A stretch of 64,000 bases of DNA from Tritrichomonas musculus (GCA_039105265.1 JAPFFF010000005.1:496001-560000), one strand, 5' to 3'; positions 21,344 through 32,058 are shown, counted from the stretch's first letter. Notes: generated from the sequence alone by a model not told the origin. Program-made: numbers and translations.

Positions 21344-24300
21344 TCAAACCCAATCGTTAACATCATCAGAATCATCAGCAGATCCTTCATCAAAATTCTC
21401 CAAGTTATTAATATGTATTCCTTTGATTAATCTAGGAAAGGCCTCAACGTACTTTGTTACCAATTCTATTGCCTCCTTGTTCATTCCAGCGCCAGTTAGC
21501 AAAGATATAGCAAGTAAGAAGCCGCCTTCATTACAGAATTTCTCAGCAACTTGAATCATCAATTTTTTACAATCCAATTTATCATCTTCATGATCTTCTT
21601 CTTCCTCTTCGTCATTGAATTGGTTCACTTTGATCAAAGTGAAGGGAGCCAAAGGCCACATTGATGAAAGAAGAGCAGCTTCTCGAACATCAGGAAGATC
21701 CAACAAAAGTTCAACGGCTCGTGAAACTTGTCCAATAATTAACAAAGTTTCAACGGCATCTTCGTATTTTTTATTAGAAATCATTGATTTCAAAGCGATT
21801 TCCATTTTATTACCAAAAAGTTGGACAGCTTTTTTACTATTTTTAACATTTTCAATGATAACTGAATCAATTTCAAGAACTTCGTCGATTGTTTTCTTTT
21901 CATTATCTTCTTCTTCATTAATTTCTTCTTCTTCTTCAATGGTTACAGTTTCGGTAATTTCATTTCCATTTTCATCAACTTTAGTAATTTCTTTATTTTT
22001 ATTAACAAGAATGAATTTCTTCTTTCTTTGTAATTTCTTCTTAATTTCTTTGTCTTTCTTCTTCATTCTTTCATATTCTTCATTAGCTTCAATCAGTTGT
22101 TGTCTCGCTTTCTCAAGAAGAATCGGCATATCAAAGAATGAAGCTCTTGTTAAGTTCAATATAAAGTTTGGATTTTCTGGTTTAGTATCCAATAAAATTG
22201 AATGTGCCAAATCTAATTTTGAAGCGAACAAGCTACTCTTAAAAAGCTGTCCACTGTAAAATCTCGTTTTGTTTAAATAATTCAAGAACCAAAAATCAGT
22301 CAAATATTGAAGATTTGCATGATTATTAATAATCATATCTAATGCATGACCGACGTAATTTTGGCCATAAAGACGACAGACACGTACCATGTCTTCAATG
22401 TTTTTTTGGCGCTTCACATCACTGACAAAATTGGTCTTGGAAAGAAAAGTGACAGGAGGTAATGAATAGCTTCCATCACCAACAACTTGATCAAGACTCA
22501 CTCTTCTATCGTACGAATTAAGAAGCTTCGAAGAGGCCTTGATGAAGATTGATCGTGGTGATGAGACATACTCAACACGTGTCAATGAACCAGAACGAGC
22601 AAAACGACAAAGCATTGTCAAATCTGTAGCAAATTTGGTATTTTTTATTTTGCTTTTCAGTTCGAATTGCTTTCCATTCTTGACCATGAATGCCTGCCCT
22701 GAATTAGTCAGTAAGAAAAAGTTGTCGATTAATTCAAGTTGAATTGGTTCCACTTTTTCTGTTTCTTTCAAATCATCTGAATTTTCTTCTTCTTTTTCTT
22801 TCTCTTCTGCTTTGTGTGGCTGCTGCTTAGTCGTTATATCACTCAGGTTTTCATAGGATGTTATAATGGATTCACGCGATTTTTCTATGTCCTCGTCGCT
22901 GCTTCTGTCTGGGAAAAGAAGAGGAGATATCGTTGTGATTGCACCGCCACCAACTGATGCCAGTTGTTTGATGACGATATCGTTTGCATTGACATTTTTA
23001 TCATCAGGGCGGATAATGTTAAACGTCTCTGTAAATTCAATGCTAAATAATCGTCCTTCTTTTGAGCCAAGGAACATGTAAAACTTGTTGTTCTTTAATT
23101 GTTCAATTTCACTGTTTTTCTTATGGTAGAGAGAAGGTGTATTTGCGCGATCAATTCGTCCTTTCCATAAGAAGGATGAAGGTGATGCCTTTGAGATTTT
23201 AATTGTACGCTCAAAGACGATTTTGATTGGTGTTTTTAAGGACTTGTTTATTTTGACAACGGTTATGGTCAAGCATTCACTTAAAAAGGCTGCTAAATAT
23301 ACTTTCTTTAGATCTACTTTGCTTTTTGTATTGGCCTTTCCAAGGCCAAAATCTATGTCAATTTGGGATTTCTCTCTAGGTTCTTCATTTTCAGTGATAT
23401 TTTCTTGATCTTCGTTGTTGTCATCTTCATCTTCATCAATTGCATTGACATTGTCAAAGAAATCGGTTCTTAGATAATCAGGCGAAAAATCTCCAACCGA
23501 TCCTTGACGAAGCTTGATTGCACCAATCCATTGATATGGTTTGGTGAGCCTAAAGAAGGCTGCATATTCGTCACCAAATGTAATAAAGGCAATATTCATG
23601 TCCTTTGAAAATTTAATGTCAGAAATTGGCTTGTTTATCGATTCTAGTTGTTCCTGCATTAAATTAATGACTTTTCGTTTTTTAATGTTGATTAGAATGA
23701 GATTGTTCTTACCTTCGCATGTGCCCCAAGCCAAGATTTTGTTCTTTGTAATAAACTTCAAATGATGAACATTTAGTTTCCAATTTGGGGTAATAAGGTA
23801 ATCATTTACATTGATGGAAACGTCAAGAGCACCAATAACTGTCATATTTGGATTGTCTTTCTTTTCATCTGTTGTTTCTTTTTCTTTTTGATTATTATCT
23901 TTTGATGTATCATTTTCATTTCCCTGCTCATTCTCTTTGGTATTCTCATCTTCATTGTCATCTTTTTCGTCTTTGTTTTCTTCATTGATTGTAATGGTGG
24001 TGACAACGTGAGACTGAACTGTATTATAGATGTGGCTGAAATAAAGATGGCTATCAAAATGGATTCTATTTGGATCTGTTGTAAATGAGCTTGAAAATGA
24101 CATTGAACAGCCAACTTTGGCATCTTTCTGAGGTTGTATGATATTGTTCATTTTAATGGCTTGGGTTGGTGAATGACTGCAGAAAAATTCAATTTCATCT
24201 GTATTTTCTGTTTGAGTGGTTCCTAATGGTATATTTGAGGCGGAATTCAAACTTGAATTAGAAGTGGAATGAGATACAGATCGTCCTTTCTGTGGTGATA

Positions 24301-26047
24301 ATTCTTTGTCAAATGCGTCCATAAGTTCATCATCTGTGTCAATTTCATCATCTTCGGGTTGATTCTGTTGCTGTTGTTGATTATGAGTAGCATCGTTATC
24401 ATTGTCCTCATCGAGATCAAAAAGAGTATCACCTTCTGGTTCGAATTCATCTTTCTTCTTCTTTGTTTTTGTTTTATCTTTGTTCTTCCCTTTGAAAAAG
24501 CCAAAAAAGCCTCCTCCACTTTTCTTTGGAGCTTCTTTGACATTTGAATCTTTTCGTGACTTCTTCTTCGCTTCTTTTGGATCCATTGCTGCTGTACTGA
24601 ATTCATTGTCTCCGCTTTTAGCTTTGTTTTTATCAGTTTGAAATGATTGAGCACGTTTTCGATTGAGATTATTTGCTCCTGGAACTTTAATAGCTGATGG
24701 ATCGAATGCTGTGCGTAGCTCTGAAGAATCAGTGGGATTACTAAATGAGGGAACTTTTTCAGATGATACTTGATTATTAGCAGTAGATGATTGTTCTTCA
24801 ACTTGTTGTGGAAGGAGTGATGGTGGGGTATAAAAATGAAGAGTATCTCTTTTTGGTATATCTTTTATGTGATTTATGTTATCAACTTTTTCGGTTAATA
24901 AGATTTGTCCATCACTAGTTAAAAAAGCTATTTGGCTGTCTTTGAAATCCCAATCAATAGGCTTAGGTGGCATCATTCGGTTTCTTTGAGTAACAAACAA
25001 TTTTTTCTTTTTTTCTGATATAAGTGTAAGCCATGAGGACTTGGTAAAAACAACTAATTCATCATTTAAAAAGTTAAAGCATTCAACACCCGAGTGTCCA
25101 GAAGTCTGAATGCCAATAGAATATAACATCTTCAAATCTCCAGTAGGATTTAAATTGTCGTATTGATAAGACCACAATTCTATCGAATTCTTCAAAATTG
25201 CAATGAAATAATTTTTGGAAAACAGAGGATAAATATATTTGATATCTTTACTTGTGATGAATGGAATGCTGATGTCATCATTAAGTAAATAAATATATGA
25301 TGAATTGTTTGTTGATATTATTAGATACAAATATTGTCCAGGTAAAAATTCAATTGAATTTAAGGTATTTTGTTTGCTTTCTTGAAAATTAAGTGATCTT
25401 TTAACAACGTATTGAGTAATTCGAGAGAGAAAATTTTCATTTGGTTTTAATGGATTTGTGGAACGTGATTTTTTTAATTGGTAAAGATCTGTTATATAAG
25501 CTATTTTTCCTTTTCTTGATGCAGCAACAATTGTTGAACCGTTGAGTTTGTCGATAGAAATAAAATCAATAGGAAAACCTAAAGGAATCTTTTCTCTAAT
25601 CTTAATCGTAGTATTTTCATTTCCTATCAGCATTTCACAAATTGATAATTGTCCATCATCAGTGCCAATAAATAATTCGTTTGGATTGTATGGAGACCAT
25701 TTTATAACTTTAACTATTTGATTATTATGTTTCATTTTGGCAATGAGAACTTGATCATCAAGATTAAAGAAAAGCGTTGAACCATTTGTAAAAGAAACTG
25801 CTAAAATTGGTATTGATTCGCAGGGAGCACATGATCCATCAAGCCATCCCATTGCTGTTATTTCTGCTGTATCATAAGGTGACCAACTTAGAAAAGTTGT
25901 ATACTTTATTCCATCAAATTTGTAAATTGTGATAATATTTTTATGGGATATAGCAATATATCCACAGTTTCCCCATGAGCAATTAATGTTTCGTTTGTGC
26001 TTTGTAGGGTAACACCATTCTCGAAATGAAAGCGGAACGTTCTCCAT
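21344..26047 (-). CDS. large WD40 / alpha-solenoid protein (WDR11-like)
   Basis: Protein of 1567 residues. The N-terminal about 400 residues are WD40 propeller blades (WSPYNPNELFIGTDDGQLSI). They lead into a 300-residue low-complexity linker rich in K, E, D, N and S, then a second propeller (ISDIKFSKDMNIAFITFGDEYAAFF) and a C-terminal helical solenoid (AVETLLIIGQVSRAVELLLDL). Two propellers plus a solenoid is the plan of WDR11, IFT and coat-type trafficking proteins; WDR11 is my best guess and is not proven. Acidic E/D tracts interrupt the solenoid. A second gene at 59 kb has the same plan and similar N-terminal phrases (SWSPYD..EITAMGWLDG here, MWSPFE.NITALAWYDA there), so the two look paralogous. 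ATG 26045-26047 is the first methionine. Confidence 0.65.
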   Translation of the reverse strand: MENVPLSFREWCYPTKHKRNINCSWGNCGYIAISHKNIITIYKFDGIKYTTFLSWSPYDTAEITAMGWLDGSCAPCESIPILAVSFTNGSTLFFNLDDQVLIAKMKHNNQIVKVIKWSPYNPNELFIGTDDGQLSICEMLIGNENTTIKIREKIPLGFPIDFISIDKLNGSTIVAASRKGKIAYITDLYQLKKSRSTNPLKPNENFLSRITQYVVKRSLNFQESKQNTLNSIEFLPGQYLYLIISTNNSSYIYLLNDDISIPFITSKDIKYIYPLFSKNYFIAILKNSIELWSYQYDNLNPTGDLKMLYSIGIQTSGHSGVECFNFLNDELVVFTKSSWLTLISEKKKKLFVTQRNRMMPPKPIDWDFKDSQIAFLTSDGQILLTEKVDNINHIKDIPKRDTLHFYTPPSLLPQQVEEQSSTANNQVSSEKVPSFSNPTDSSELRTAFDPSAIKVPGANNLNRKRAQSFQTDKNKAKSGDNEFSTAAMDPKEAKKKSRKDSNVKEAPKKSGGGFFGFFKGKNKDKTKTKKKKDEFEPEGDTLFDLDEDNDNDATHNQQQQQNQPEDDEIDTDDELMDAFDKELSPQKGRSVSHSTSNSSLNSASNIPLGTTQTENTDEIEFFCSHSPTQAIKMNNIIQPQKDAKVGCSMSFSSSFTTDPNRIHFDSHLYFSHIYNTVQSHVVTTITINEENKDEKDDNEDENTKENEQGNENDTSKDNNQKEKETTDEKKDNPNMTVIGALDVSINVNDYLITPNWKLNVHHLKFITKNKILAWGTCEGKNNLILINIKKRKVINLMQEQLESINKPISDIKFSKDMNIAFITFGDEYAAFFRLTKPYQWIGAIKLRQGSVGDFSPDYLRTDFFDNVNAIDEDEDDNNEDQENITENEEPREKSQIDIDFGLGKANTKSKVDLKKVYLAAFLSECLTITVVKINKSLKTPIKIVFERTIKISKASPSSFLWKGRIDRANTPSLYHKKNSEIEQLKNNKFYMFLGSKEGRLFSIEFTETFNIIRPDDKNVNANDIVIKQLASVGGGAITTISPLLFPDRSSDEDIEKSRESIITSYENLSDITTKQQPHKAEEKEKEEENSDDLKETEKVEPIQLELIDNFFLLTNSGQAFMVKNGKQFELKSKIKNTKFATDLTMLCRFARSGSLTRVEYVSSPRSIFIKASSKLLNSYDRRVSLDQVVGDGSYSLPPVTFLSKTNFVSDVKRQKNIEDMVRVCRLYGQNYVGHALDMIINNHANLQYLTDFWFLNYLNKTRFYSGQLFKSSLFASKLDLAHSILLDTKPENPNFILNLTRASFFDMPILLEKARQQLIEANEEYERMKKKDKEIKKKLQRKKKFILVNKNKEITKVDENGNEITETVTIEEEEEINEEEDNEKKTIDEVLEIDSVIIENVKNSKKAVQLFGNKMEIALKSMISNKKYEDAVETLLIIGQVSRAVELLLDLPDVREAALLSSMWPLAPFTLIKVNQFNDEEEEEDHEDDKLDCKKLMIQVAEKFCNEGGFLLAISLLTGAGMNKEAIELVTKYVEAFPRLIKGIHINNLENFDEGSADDSDDVNDWV

Positions 26048-26762
26048 TTAAAATATTTTCATTCAAAAAGTTTATAAAAATTGTACGTATTTTTTAAATA
26101 TTACTCAAATTTGAAAGCTCATTAAAATAAACAATACGTAAATTAAACTTAATTTCATAATATAGGTAAAATTTTACCATAACCGTTAAAAAATATTCAA
26201 AATTTTACTTTTATTTAAAAAATTTTTTCTATCCGACTTCTGATTCTTTTCCACCATGTAACTACAGCACGGCAGAACGCTAATGCAGAAAGAAACAAGT
26301 GTTATAACAAAATAGTGAATTTTCATTCCAAAAGACAAATCAATATATATTATGATCTCAAAAATTGGTGTTGAAACACTTACAAACGGATTATTCTATT
26401 GAATGTCTAATTTTGTATTAGATAAACTAAAATAATATCCGGTATATGACGAATAATTGAAGAAATAGCGCCGAATAAATTAAATTTTCCTCTTAAACTT
26501 TTTGAATAAAAAAATTATTTTTGAGAGTGATAAAGAGTAGGTATGAGTTTCAATGGTTTATGCGATGTCTTTTGAGAGAATAAATAACGATACAATAAAA
26601 ATTGAATGAAAAAATTTATATGATTAATAGAAAACTTTTTAATAACATTAAACAATTAAAAAGTTCAATATTTAAACAAAATAAAACAAATTTAGAGTAA
26701 GATAGATAGAATATTTACTTTTCTTTTTTTTCTTTTTTTTTCTAATATATCTATAAAATATT
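26048..26762. other. intergenic between two minus-strand genes
   Basis: AT-rich. On the minus strand AACGGTTA (plus 26180-26187) fits the M3 consensus, about 133 bases upstream of the WD40 gene. No gene seen. Confidence 0.55.
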
Positions 26763-29741
26763 TTATACCGAGATATCTTGTTTTTCTTTTTGGGATTTGA
26801 GGAAATCAAAAATGGCTTGTGTTTGATCATTACTTCTAATTAAATGTGTTTTTCCGTCATTCATTGATAAGGCTACATTTTTATCTTTATAGGAAATTTT
26901 TTTAATATCAGAGAAACTTAGACAGTACTTGATTTTCCGAGTTGGGCGAGCGAAAACTATAATATCATTCATGACATAAATGGATGATTTATCATCAAGA
27001 GAAAATGATTTCAAAAAGTTTCTATTTGATGAAAACAAGGATGGGCAATCAATTATTGATGTTTCAATTTCAATTATTCGTTCCAATTTATCTGCCTCAA
27101 TAGATTTTTCAATTAATTTATCTGATATATTTGCAAAATCCGAAATTATATCTGGAAGATTTTCTGAATCAGGATGCCACTCTGGTGTTACTTTGCAAAT
27201 TGCTTGAAGTTGCTCTATTAAGATAGGAACTCGAGTAAAGGGAGTTGTAGATAGTATTGTAAACCGATTATCTGGATCTTCTGCTGCAATCTTCTTCACG
27301 AACTTTTTAATTTTCTTATCTGAAAGAATAAAATTATTGTAATGGAATAGCATATTTGTATAATTTGACATATAATCTTTGTAGAATCTGATCGATTCTG
27401 AAGTTACAGGAAAGCATTTCCAAACTTGAGCTTTATCAGCTCCTTTTTCTAATTCATCGCTTAGAGTATTACTACATTGTTCAGATATGATAATTAGTGG
27501 TGAAATGTTTCCAAATAGAGTTTGTTCTGTTTTTTCATTTACAATTGATTTTGAAAATTTTGGTTTGTAGAGATTTATAAGATTATGAAGATTTTTTTGG
27601 TATTGCTTTTCGGCTTTAATCATGCTTTCGATAGTCATTTTCCGTTTATTAAGCATTTCTTCATTTAATTTGTTTTCATCATCTGAAACTTGAGTGTTTG
27701 ATTTAGATTCTTCTTCTTCTTTACTAATTCCCTTTGAGTCGCTTTCTTCTATATTTCCTGTGATTTCAGAGATATTTCCAAATTCAGCAGTTTCTTCTAC
27801 GTCATCTTCATCATCGTCTGTATCGTCAAGGTCATCATCGTCAATTAAATTATTGTCTTTACTATCCATAAATGTGCTAACATGTGAAGTATTGCTGCTG
27901 TCATTTGTGTTCGAACTTGTGTTTGTGTTTGTACTCGTACTGTTACTACTATTCATGCTGTAGAAAGAAGGCATAAATGAATTTGAATCTGTTTCTGTAT
28001 TAACAGTTGAATTATGTGCAGATGAAAATAGTGTCGATGAAGGAGGTGGTGGTGCCCTTACTAAGTCAGATCGTCTGTACAAATAAGGTTTTTGCCTTTC
28101 TGTTATATTTGGAGGTAATCCACATGATGATTTGTTGAGTTGATTTCTTAAAATAGAATAAATTGTATTACCCTTAACTCCTCCTCTGAATTTAATATCT
28201 TTTTTACTTTTTGTGGAAATATGAACTGTCCCAGTGTTGCTATCAATCCATATAAACTTGATATTGTCCATTTTAATTAATTTTTTTAGTCGTTTTCCAC
28301 GAACAAGAAGCAATATATCGTTAAAAACATATAACTTCTTCCAATCAATAAGTTTAAATGACCCAATATAAGTTCTATCTGGTGAAGACAAAGGAGGGCA
28401 ATCTATAATTTGATCTTCGAGATTTTGAAGTTTGGAACTATATTCGCTAATTTTATATTGTTTTGCTGTTTTTTGAAAAGATTCTCTGATCTCTAATATT
28501 GCATTTGGGAGATTTTGATAATCAGGATGCCAATCAGGAGTAACTTTCAATATTTCATTTAACAAAACTGGAATTCGAGATAATTGTTCAATTGGCATTA
28601 CAGCAATAGACGTATATTTATAATTCGGATTACTTGCTTCTATTTTTTTCACAACAAACCTAAATTTTAAATTGATTAACTGCATTTTTTTATAGGTAGA
28701 AAGAGCTTTTTTGTAATGAGAAATATAAGGTTCATATGTCTCAACAGCATGATGAATATTTGTGTAACATTTCCATATTTCTGCCTTTTCAGGTCCTTTA
28801 TTTAATTCTGATTTATAAAGGTCAATAAATTTTGAAGACAAGTCAATTAAAGGTTGAACATGACCAAATAATAAATCGCTCGTTTCTTTGTCAATTATAT
28901 TATTAAGTTTGGCTCTAAAAACCTCTGTTAAAACGCTCAAATACTGGCAATATGTATCTTCGGATACAATTAATTTTTGGATTGCCATTTTTCTCTTTTC
29001 TGTCAATTCTGGAGGAATCTCATTTTGTTCTTCATTAGTTGGTGTATCTTCTGATTGTTGAGATAATTTTCTTTCCGTTACTGAATTTTCTGAACTTGAA
29101 TTATTTGAGTTGATGTTCATTTCTTCATTTTCTTCTTTTTGGTTTGTTGCAATTTTATTCATTTCTGTTTCTTCGTTTACCGTTAATGTTTCAGATTCTT
29201 CAAAATTATTATTTTCTTCATTTTTTTGTGAGTTTTTTTGCTGTAAGTTTTCTTCTTTTGATACAGTTTTAGATTCACTTTGATGAGGTTGTAAGCTTTT
29301 TTGGTTTGGCTCGAGCTCTCTGTTTTCCTTTTGAGATTCTCTCTTTTCTTCTTCTTCATCTTCTTCTTGGAGTTTTTTTTTCAAAATTTCTCTTTCTTTT
29401 TCTTCATCATTTGATATTTCATCTGTTGAATTCTGTATTTCTGTATTTTTTTCTTCTTCTTCTTTATTTTCATGATTAGAATCATTTAATTCAATCTCTG
29501 CTTTAGATTTAATTTTTTTATTGTCACTGGCATTGGCATTGTTATCATAGTCTATTGGTTTATGTTTGGTGTTATTGGAATGAAAATCTTTTGGTATTTC
29601 AGATTCAAGCGGAACACTATTATAGAAAAATAAATGTACTATAAAAAAAACAATGGCTTTGACTATCGAAAAAAATGTCATCATCATCCATATTACTGCG
29701 TTGAGGAAATTTGTAAAAGCGCCTTGATGAGTTGTTTTCAT
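26763..29741 (-). CDS. membrane-anchored RhoGEF-like protein with two DH-PH units
   Basis: Protein of 992 residues. Residues about 13-42 form a hydrophobic helix (VIWMMMTFFSIVKAIVFFIV), a likely membrane anchor. An E/N/S-rich linker runs to about 250. Then come two matching units. The first DH starts KRKMAIQKLIVSEDTYCQYL and its PH-like part holds SFKLIDWKKLYVFNDILLLV. The second DH starts KRKMTIESMIKAEKQYQKNL with PH-like SFSLDDKSSIYVMNDIIVFA. The units share phrases such as TPDWHPDYQNLP/TPEWHPDSENLP and IIDCPPL/IIDCPSL, so the second arose by internal duplication. DH-PH proteins load GTP onto Rho/Rac GTPases and steer actin. Two active DH units and an N-terminal anchor in one chain are unusual. 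ATG 29739-29741 is supported by an Inr-like TCATT 27 bases upstream. Confidence 0.75.
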   Translation of the reverse strand: MKTTHQGAFTNFLNAVIWMMMTFFSIVKAIVFFIVHLFFYNSVPLESEIPKDFHSNNTKHKPIDYDNNANASDNKKIKSKAEIELNDSNHENKEEEEKNTEIQNSTDEISNDEEKEREILKKKLQEEDEEEEKRESQKENRELEPNQKSLQPHQSESKTVSKEENLQQKNSQKNEENNNFEESETLTVNEETEMNKIATNQKEENEEMNINSNNSSSENSVTERKLSQQSEDTPTNEEQNEIPPELTEKRKMAIQKLIVSEDTYCQYLSVLTEVFRAKLNNIIDKETSDLLFGHVQPLIDLSSKFIDLYKSELNKGPEKAEIWKCYTNIHHAVETYEPYISHYKKALSTYKKMQLINLKFRFVVKKIEASNPNYKYTSIAVMPIEQLSRIPVLLNEILKVTPDWHPDYQNLPNAILEIRESFQKTAKQYKISEYSSKLQNLEDQIIDCPPLSSPDRTYIGSFKLIDWKKLYVFNDILLLVRGKRLKKLIKMDNIKFIWIDSNTGTVHISTKSKKDIKFRGGVKGNTIYSILRNQLNKSSCGLPPNITERQKPYLYRRSDLVRAPPPPSSTLFSSAHNSTVNTETDSNSFMPSFYSMNSSNSTSTNTNTSSNTNDSSNTSHVSTFMDSKDNNLIDDDDLDDTDDDEDDVEETAEFGNISEITGNIEESDSKGISKEEEESKSNTQVSDDENKLNEEMLNKRKMTIESMIKAEKQYQKNLHNLINLYKPKFSKSIVNEKTEQTLFGNISPLIIISEQCSNTLSDELEKGADKAQVWKCFPVTSESIRFYKDYMSNYTNMLFHYNNFILSDKKIKKFVKKIAAEDPDNRFTILSTTPFTRVPILIEQLQAICKVTPEWHPDSENLPDIISDFANISDKLIEKSIEADKLERIIEIETSIIDCPSLFSSNRNFLKSFSLDDKSSIYVMNDIIVFARPTRKIKYCLSFSDIKKISYKDKNVALSMNDGKTHLIRSNDQTQAIFDFLKSQKEKQDISV

Positions 29742-29766
29742 ACAATATTATTTTTGATCAAATTTG

Positions 29767-29771
29767 AATGA
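29767..29771 (-). promoter_or_regulatory. Inr-like element, DH-PH gene
   Basis: On the minus strand this reads TCATT, matching the Trichomonas Inr, with its A 28 bases before the ATG (29741). Short-consensus match only. Confidence 0.35.
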
Positions 29772-30236
29772 TCATTGAATTAAAATATCGGGTTTAATTT
29801 TCTCAAATTTAAATACTCAGAATTTATGCTAAAAAAAAATTAATTAATTTTTTAAAGAGCATAGCATCTTCTTTTATTTAGTGGCATCAAAAATGTAATA
29901 TAGATTGTTCATTGAAAATTGTTATCTCAAAACTTTTTATGAATTTATTCATATAAAATTATGGTTATTCTATCAAAATTTTAAAATTTTAGTCAATCAT
30001 TCTGAAAAAAATGAAAGATTTTGAGTAACCAGAAAATGCAATAATCATCTATATAAAATCATCATATATTTGATATATCATTAAATTTTTATTTAGTGAA
30101 TTTAATATTTCAAGTGTAAAATAATAATTTAATAAAATTAATGGTACATATCATAATTATATATGATTAAAAGTTTTTTATTTTGAGATATTTCAATATA
30201 AATTCATGAAAAATAAACACTTTAAAAAAAAATTTT

Positions 30237-30360
30237 ACAAATTCCACGTAGTACTTTTTGAGAGTTTCGCTCTCAAAAAGTGAGGAGCGGAATTTGTTAA
30301 TCTCTGAATTGCTTTCACTTTTTGAGTTTTTCTCCCTCAAAAAGTGACCATTCAAGAGAT
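30237..30360. repeat. two adjacent long hairpins sharing the same stem
   Basis: Hairpin 1: ACTTTTTGAGAG (30253-30264), loop TTTCG, CTCTCAAAAAGT (30270-30281), a perfect 12-bp stem. It is enclosed by a further 9-bp stem, ACAAATTCC (30237-30245) with GGAATTTGT (30289-30297). Hairpin 2: TCACTTTTTGAG (30315-30326), nine-base loop, CTCAAAAAGTGA (30336-30347), also 12 bp and perfect, enclosed by AATCTC-TGAAT/ATTCAAGAGATT with one bulged base. The same ACTTTTTGAG arm occurs in both, so arms can also pair across hairpins. Possible foldback transposon end, duplication product or structured RNA. Confidence 0.7.
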
Positions 30361-30745
30361 TTTGAATTAAACCAATTGTTAAACATTTGAATATTTGAGA
30401 AAAATCATTTTCAAATAAAAACAAAAAAATTTTTTATAGGAAACTCCATTATATGTAATCAGGTATTATAAATTTTTTAAGAAACTTTTTCACACATTAA
30501 TAATCAGTATTAAACAATAAACAGAGATATTGCATTAGTTGTTCGACTATTACACAACATATGATATTATTATGATATTTTCATGGTAAATCTATGAATT
30601 TTATTCATTGAATAGTTGTTTATAATAATATTTTAAACAAATTGCATAATCTATTAAATTTTTATTATATAATAATTAAAAATCAATTAAATGGGAGTTT
30701 CATTACTAAATTTAATCTATTTTTGATGAATTATCTGCGTATAAT

Positions 30746-31714
30746 TTATTCTGATTGTGTTGATGATTCACATTCTTCATTTTCTGCAGATTCTGAAGCA
30801 CTATTTTCTGAATATCCCGTGGATTTGCTTTCGATTGATTCGGTGTAGTCTGTTTCTGAACATTCTGTAGAATCATTCTCTGTGCATTCAGCTGATTCAC
30901 AATAATCTGATTCGTATGGTGTTTGCAAACTGTTGGCGTCTGGAGTCCCTTGTAGTGTAAAGAAATCTGGCATTTGATTCACTGGAAATTTAAATTGCAT
31001 TTTTCGTAATTGCTTCATTTGACGTATGAATTGCATCTGTTGCTGGTGTAAAAAATGCTTTAATTCATTTACATCTTGCTTTTGCTGGCTGGAACTAGAA
31101 AACTTAGATTTTTGTTTGCTATTGATAATTTTAGGTTTTGCATTTTGTTGTATATCTGATGGTTGTTGTAAATCTGATTTCTGTTGTATATTTGATTGTT
31201 GTTGTGTGTTCGATTGTGGTTCTATGTTTTGTTTCTGATCATTATCATTATTTAATGAATTTTGATTTTGTGAAGGTTGATTAAAGATCCATTGATCACT
31301 TTTGTAGCCAAATTTAAAATTGTCTATTGTTATCTGGGATGGGTCTATTTTATTACTGATGAGCCATTTTCCAAATTCGCAAGTTGGCAAAACAGTTTTT
31401 TCTATTGAATCAAAAATTAATTCGCCATGCTCTGACTTTTGTTTTGTATTGTTTATTAGAATAGCTCCACGAGAACTAAAGTATGTTTTCCCTTCATGAA
31501 AAATAATGTTTGATTTTGTTACAGAATTTATTATAAAGTTATGTCGTCGAAGCCATTCACTTGCTGTGCACCTAAAATCAGGATTTCCATACTCATTAAA
31601 AATAAAAGTACCTATTTGAGTTCTTACTTCATTTGGTACTTCATTAAATTGTTGTTGAATACTTGGTTGTTGTATATTTTGTGATTGTTGTTGAAGTACA
31701 ATTGGCGGCTGCAT
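30746..31714 (-). CDS. Q/S-rich protein with an unrecognised N-terminal domain
   Basis: Protein of 322 residues from ATG 31712-31714. The upstream GTG in frame is rejected because an Inr-like TCACA sits 6 bases before this ATG. A Q-rich head is followed by about 110 residues of folded-looking sequence (VRTQIGTFIFNEYGNPDFRC...HGELIFDSIEKTVLPTCEFGKWL), then a long Q/N-rich linker and a C-terminal stretch of serine, glutamate and threonine (TECSETDYTESIESKSTGYS). No known domain was recognised. Q-rich plus acidic composition suggests a nuclear or RNA-associated protein, as inference only. It is divergent from the COMMD gene. Confidence 0.7.
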   Translation of the reverse strand: MQPPIVLQQQSQNIQQPSIQQQFNEVPNEVRTQIGTFIFNEYGNPDFRCTASEWLRRHNFIINSVTKSNIIFHEGKTYFSSRGAILINNTKQKSEHGELIFDSIEKTVLPTCEFGKWLISNKIDPSQITIDNFKFGYKSDQWIFNQPSQNQNSLNNDNDQKQNIEPQSNTQQQSNIQQKSDLQQPSDIQQNAKPKIINSKQKSKFSSSSQQKQDVNELKHFLHQQQMQFIRQMKQLRKMQFKFPVNQMPDFFTLQGTPDANSLQTPYESDYCESAECTENDSTECSETDYTESIESKSTGYSENSASESAENEECESSTQSE

Positions 31715-31717
31715 AAT

Positions 31718-31722
31718 TGTGA
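31718..31722 (-). promoter_or_regulatory. Inr-like element, Q-rich gene
   Basis: Minus-strand TCACA fits TCA+1(C/T)(A/T); its A is 6 bases before the ATG. The tight spacing is typical of trichomonad leaders and decides the start of this gene. Confidence 0.5.
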
Positions 31723-32050
31723 ATCTGATGTTTTGATGATTTTGTAAGATTATAGAAATTTCCACAAATTAAATACATATTTGTTCTTTGAAAAAATCAT
31801 CATATTGAAAGATTAAATTTAAAAAAAAAAAAGCTCAAATATGATGTTACATACGAAAACTATATGGCTTACTAATGCACTTATAATCATTTAATGATCA
31901 TTTGATGATATGCCAATCAATAATAAATAATAATAATAAGTTTTATAATTTTTTAATAATAATTTCAAATCAATTTTATTATTATTTAGATAATTGTCTA
32001 AAAAAGACTTTATTAGTTAATGAAAATTTTGCAAAAAAACAATGGGTGGC

Positions 32051-32058
32051 GACCGTTT
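32051..32058 (+). promoter_or_regulatory. M3 core promoter element, COMMD gene
   Basis: GACCGTTT fits the published T. vaginalis M3 pattern (A/G/T)(A/G)C(G/C)G(T/C)T(T/A/G), a Myb-type site. It ends 15 bases before the ATG. The surrounding GCGACCGTTTA is identical to the element ahead of the gene at 52.9 kb. Confidence 0.55.

Larger units (their letters stand above)
29742..30745. other. intergenic region containing paired foldbacks
   Basis: AT-rich spacer of about 1 kb between two minus-strand genes. The notable content is a pair of adjacent hairpins at 30237-30360, listed separately. An 85-codon open frame over them (30167-30424) is a by-product and has no protein-like features. Confidence 0.6.
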
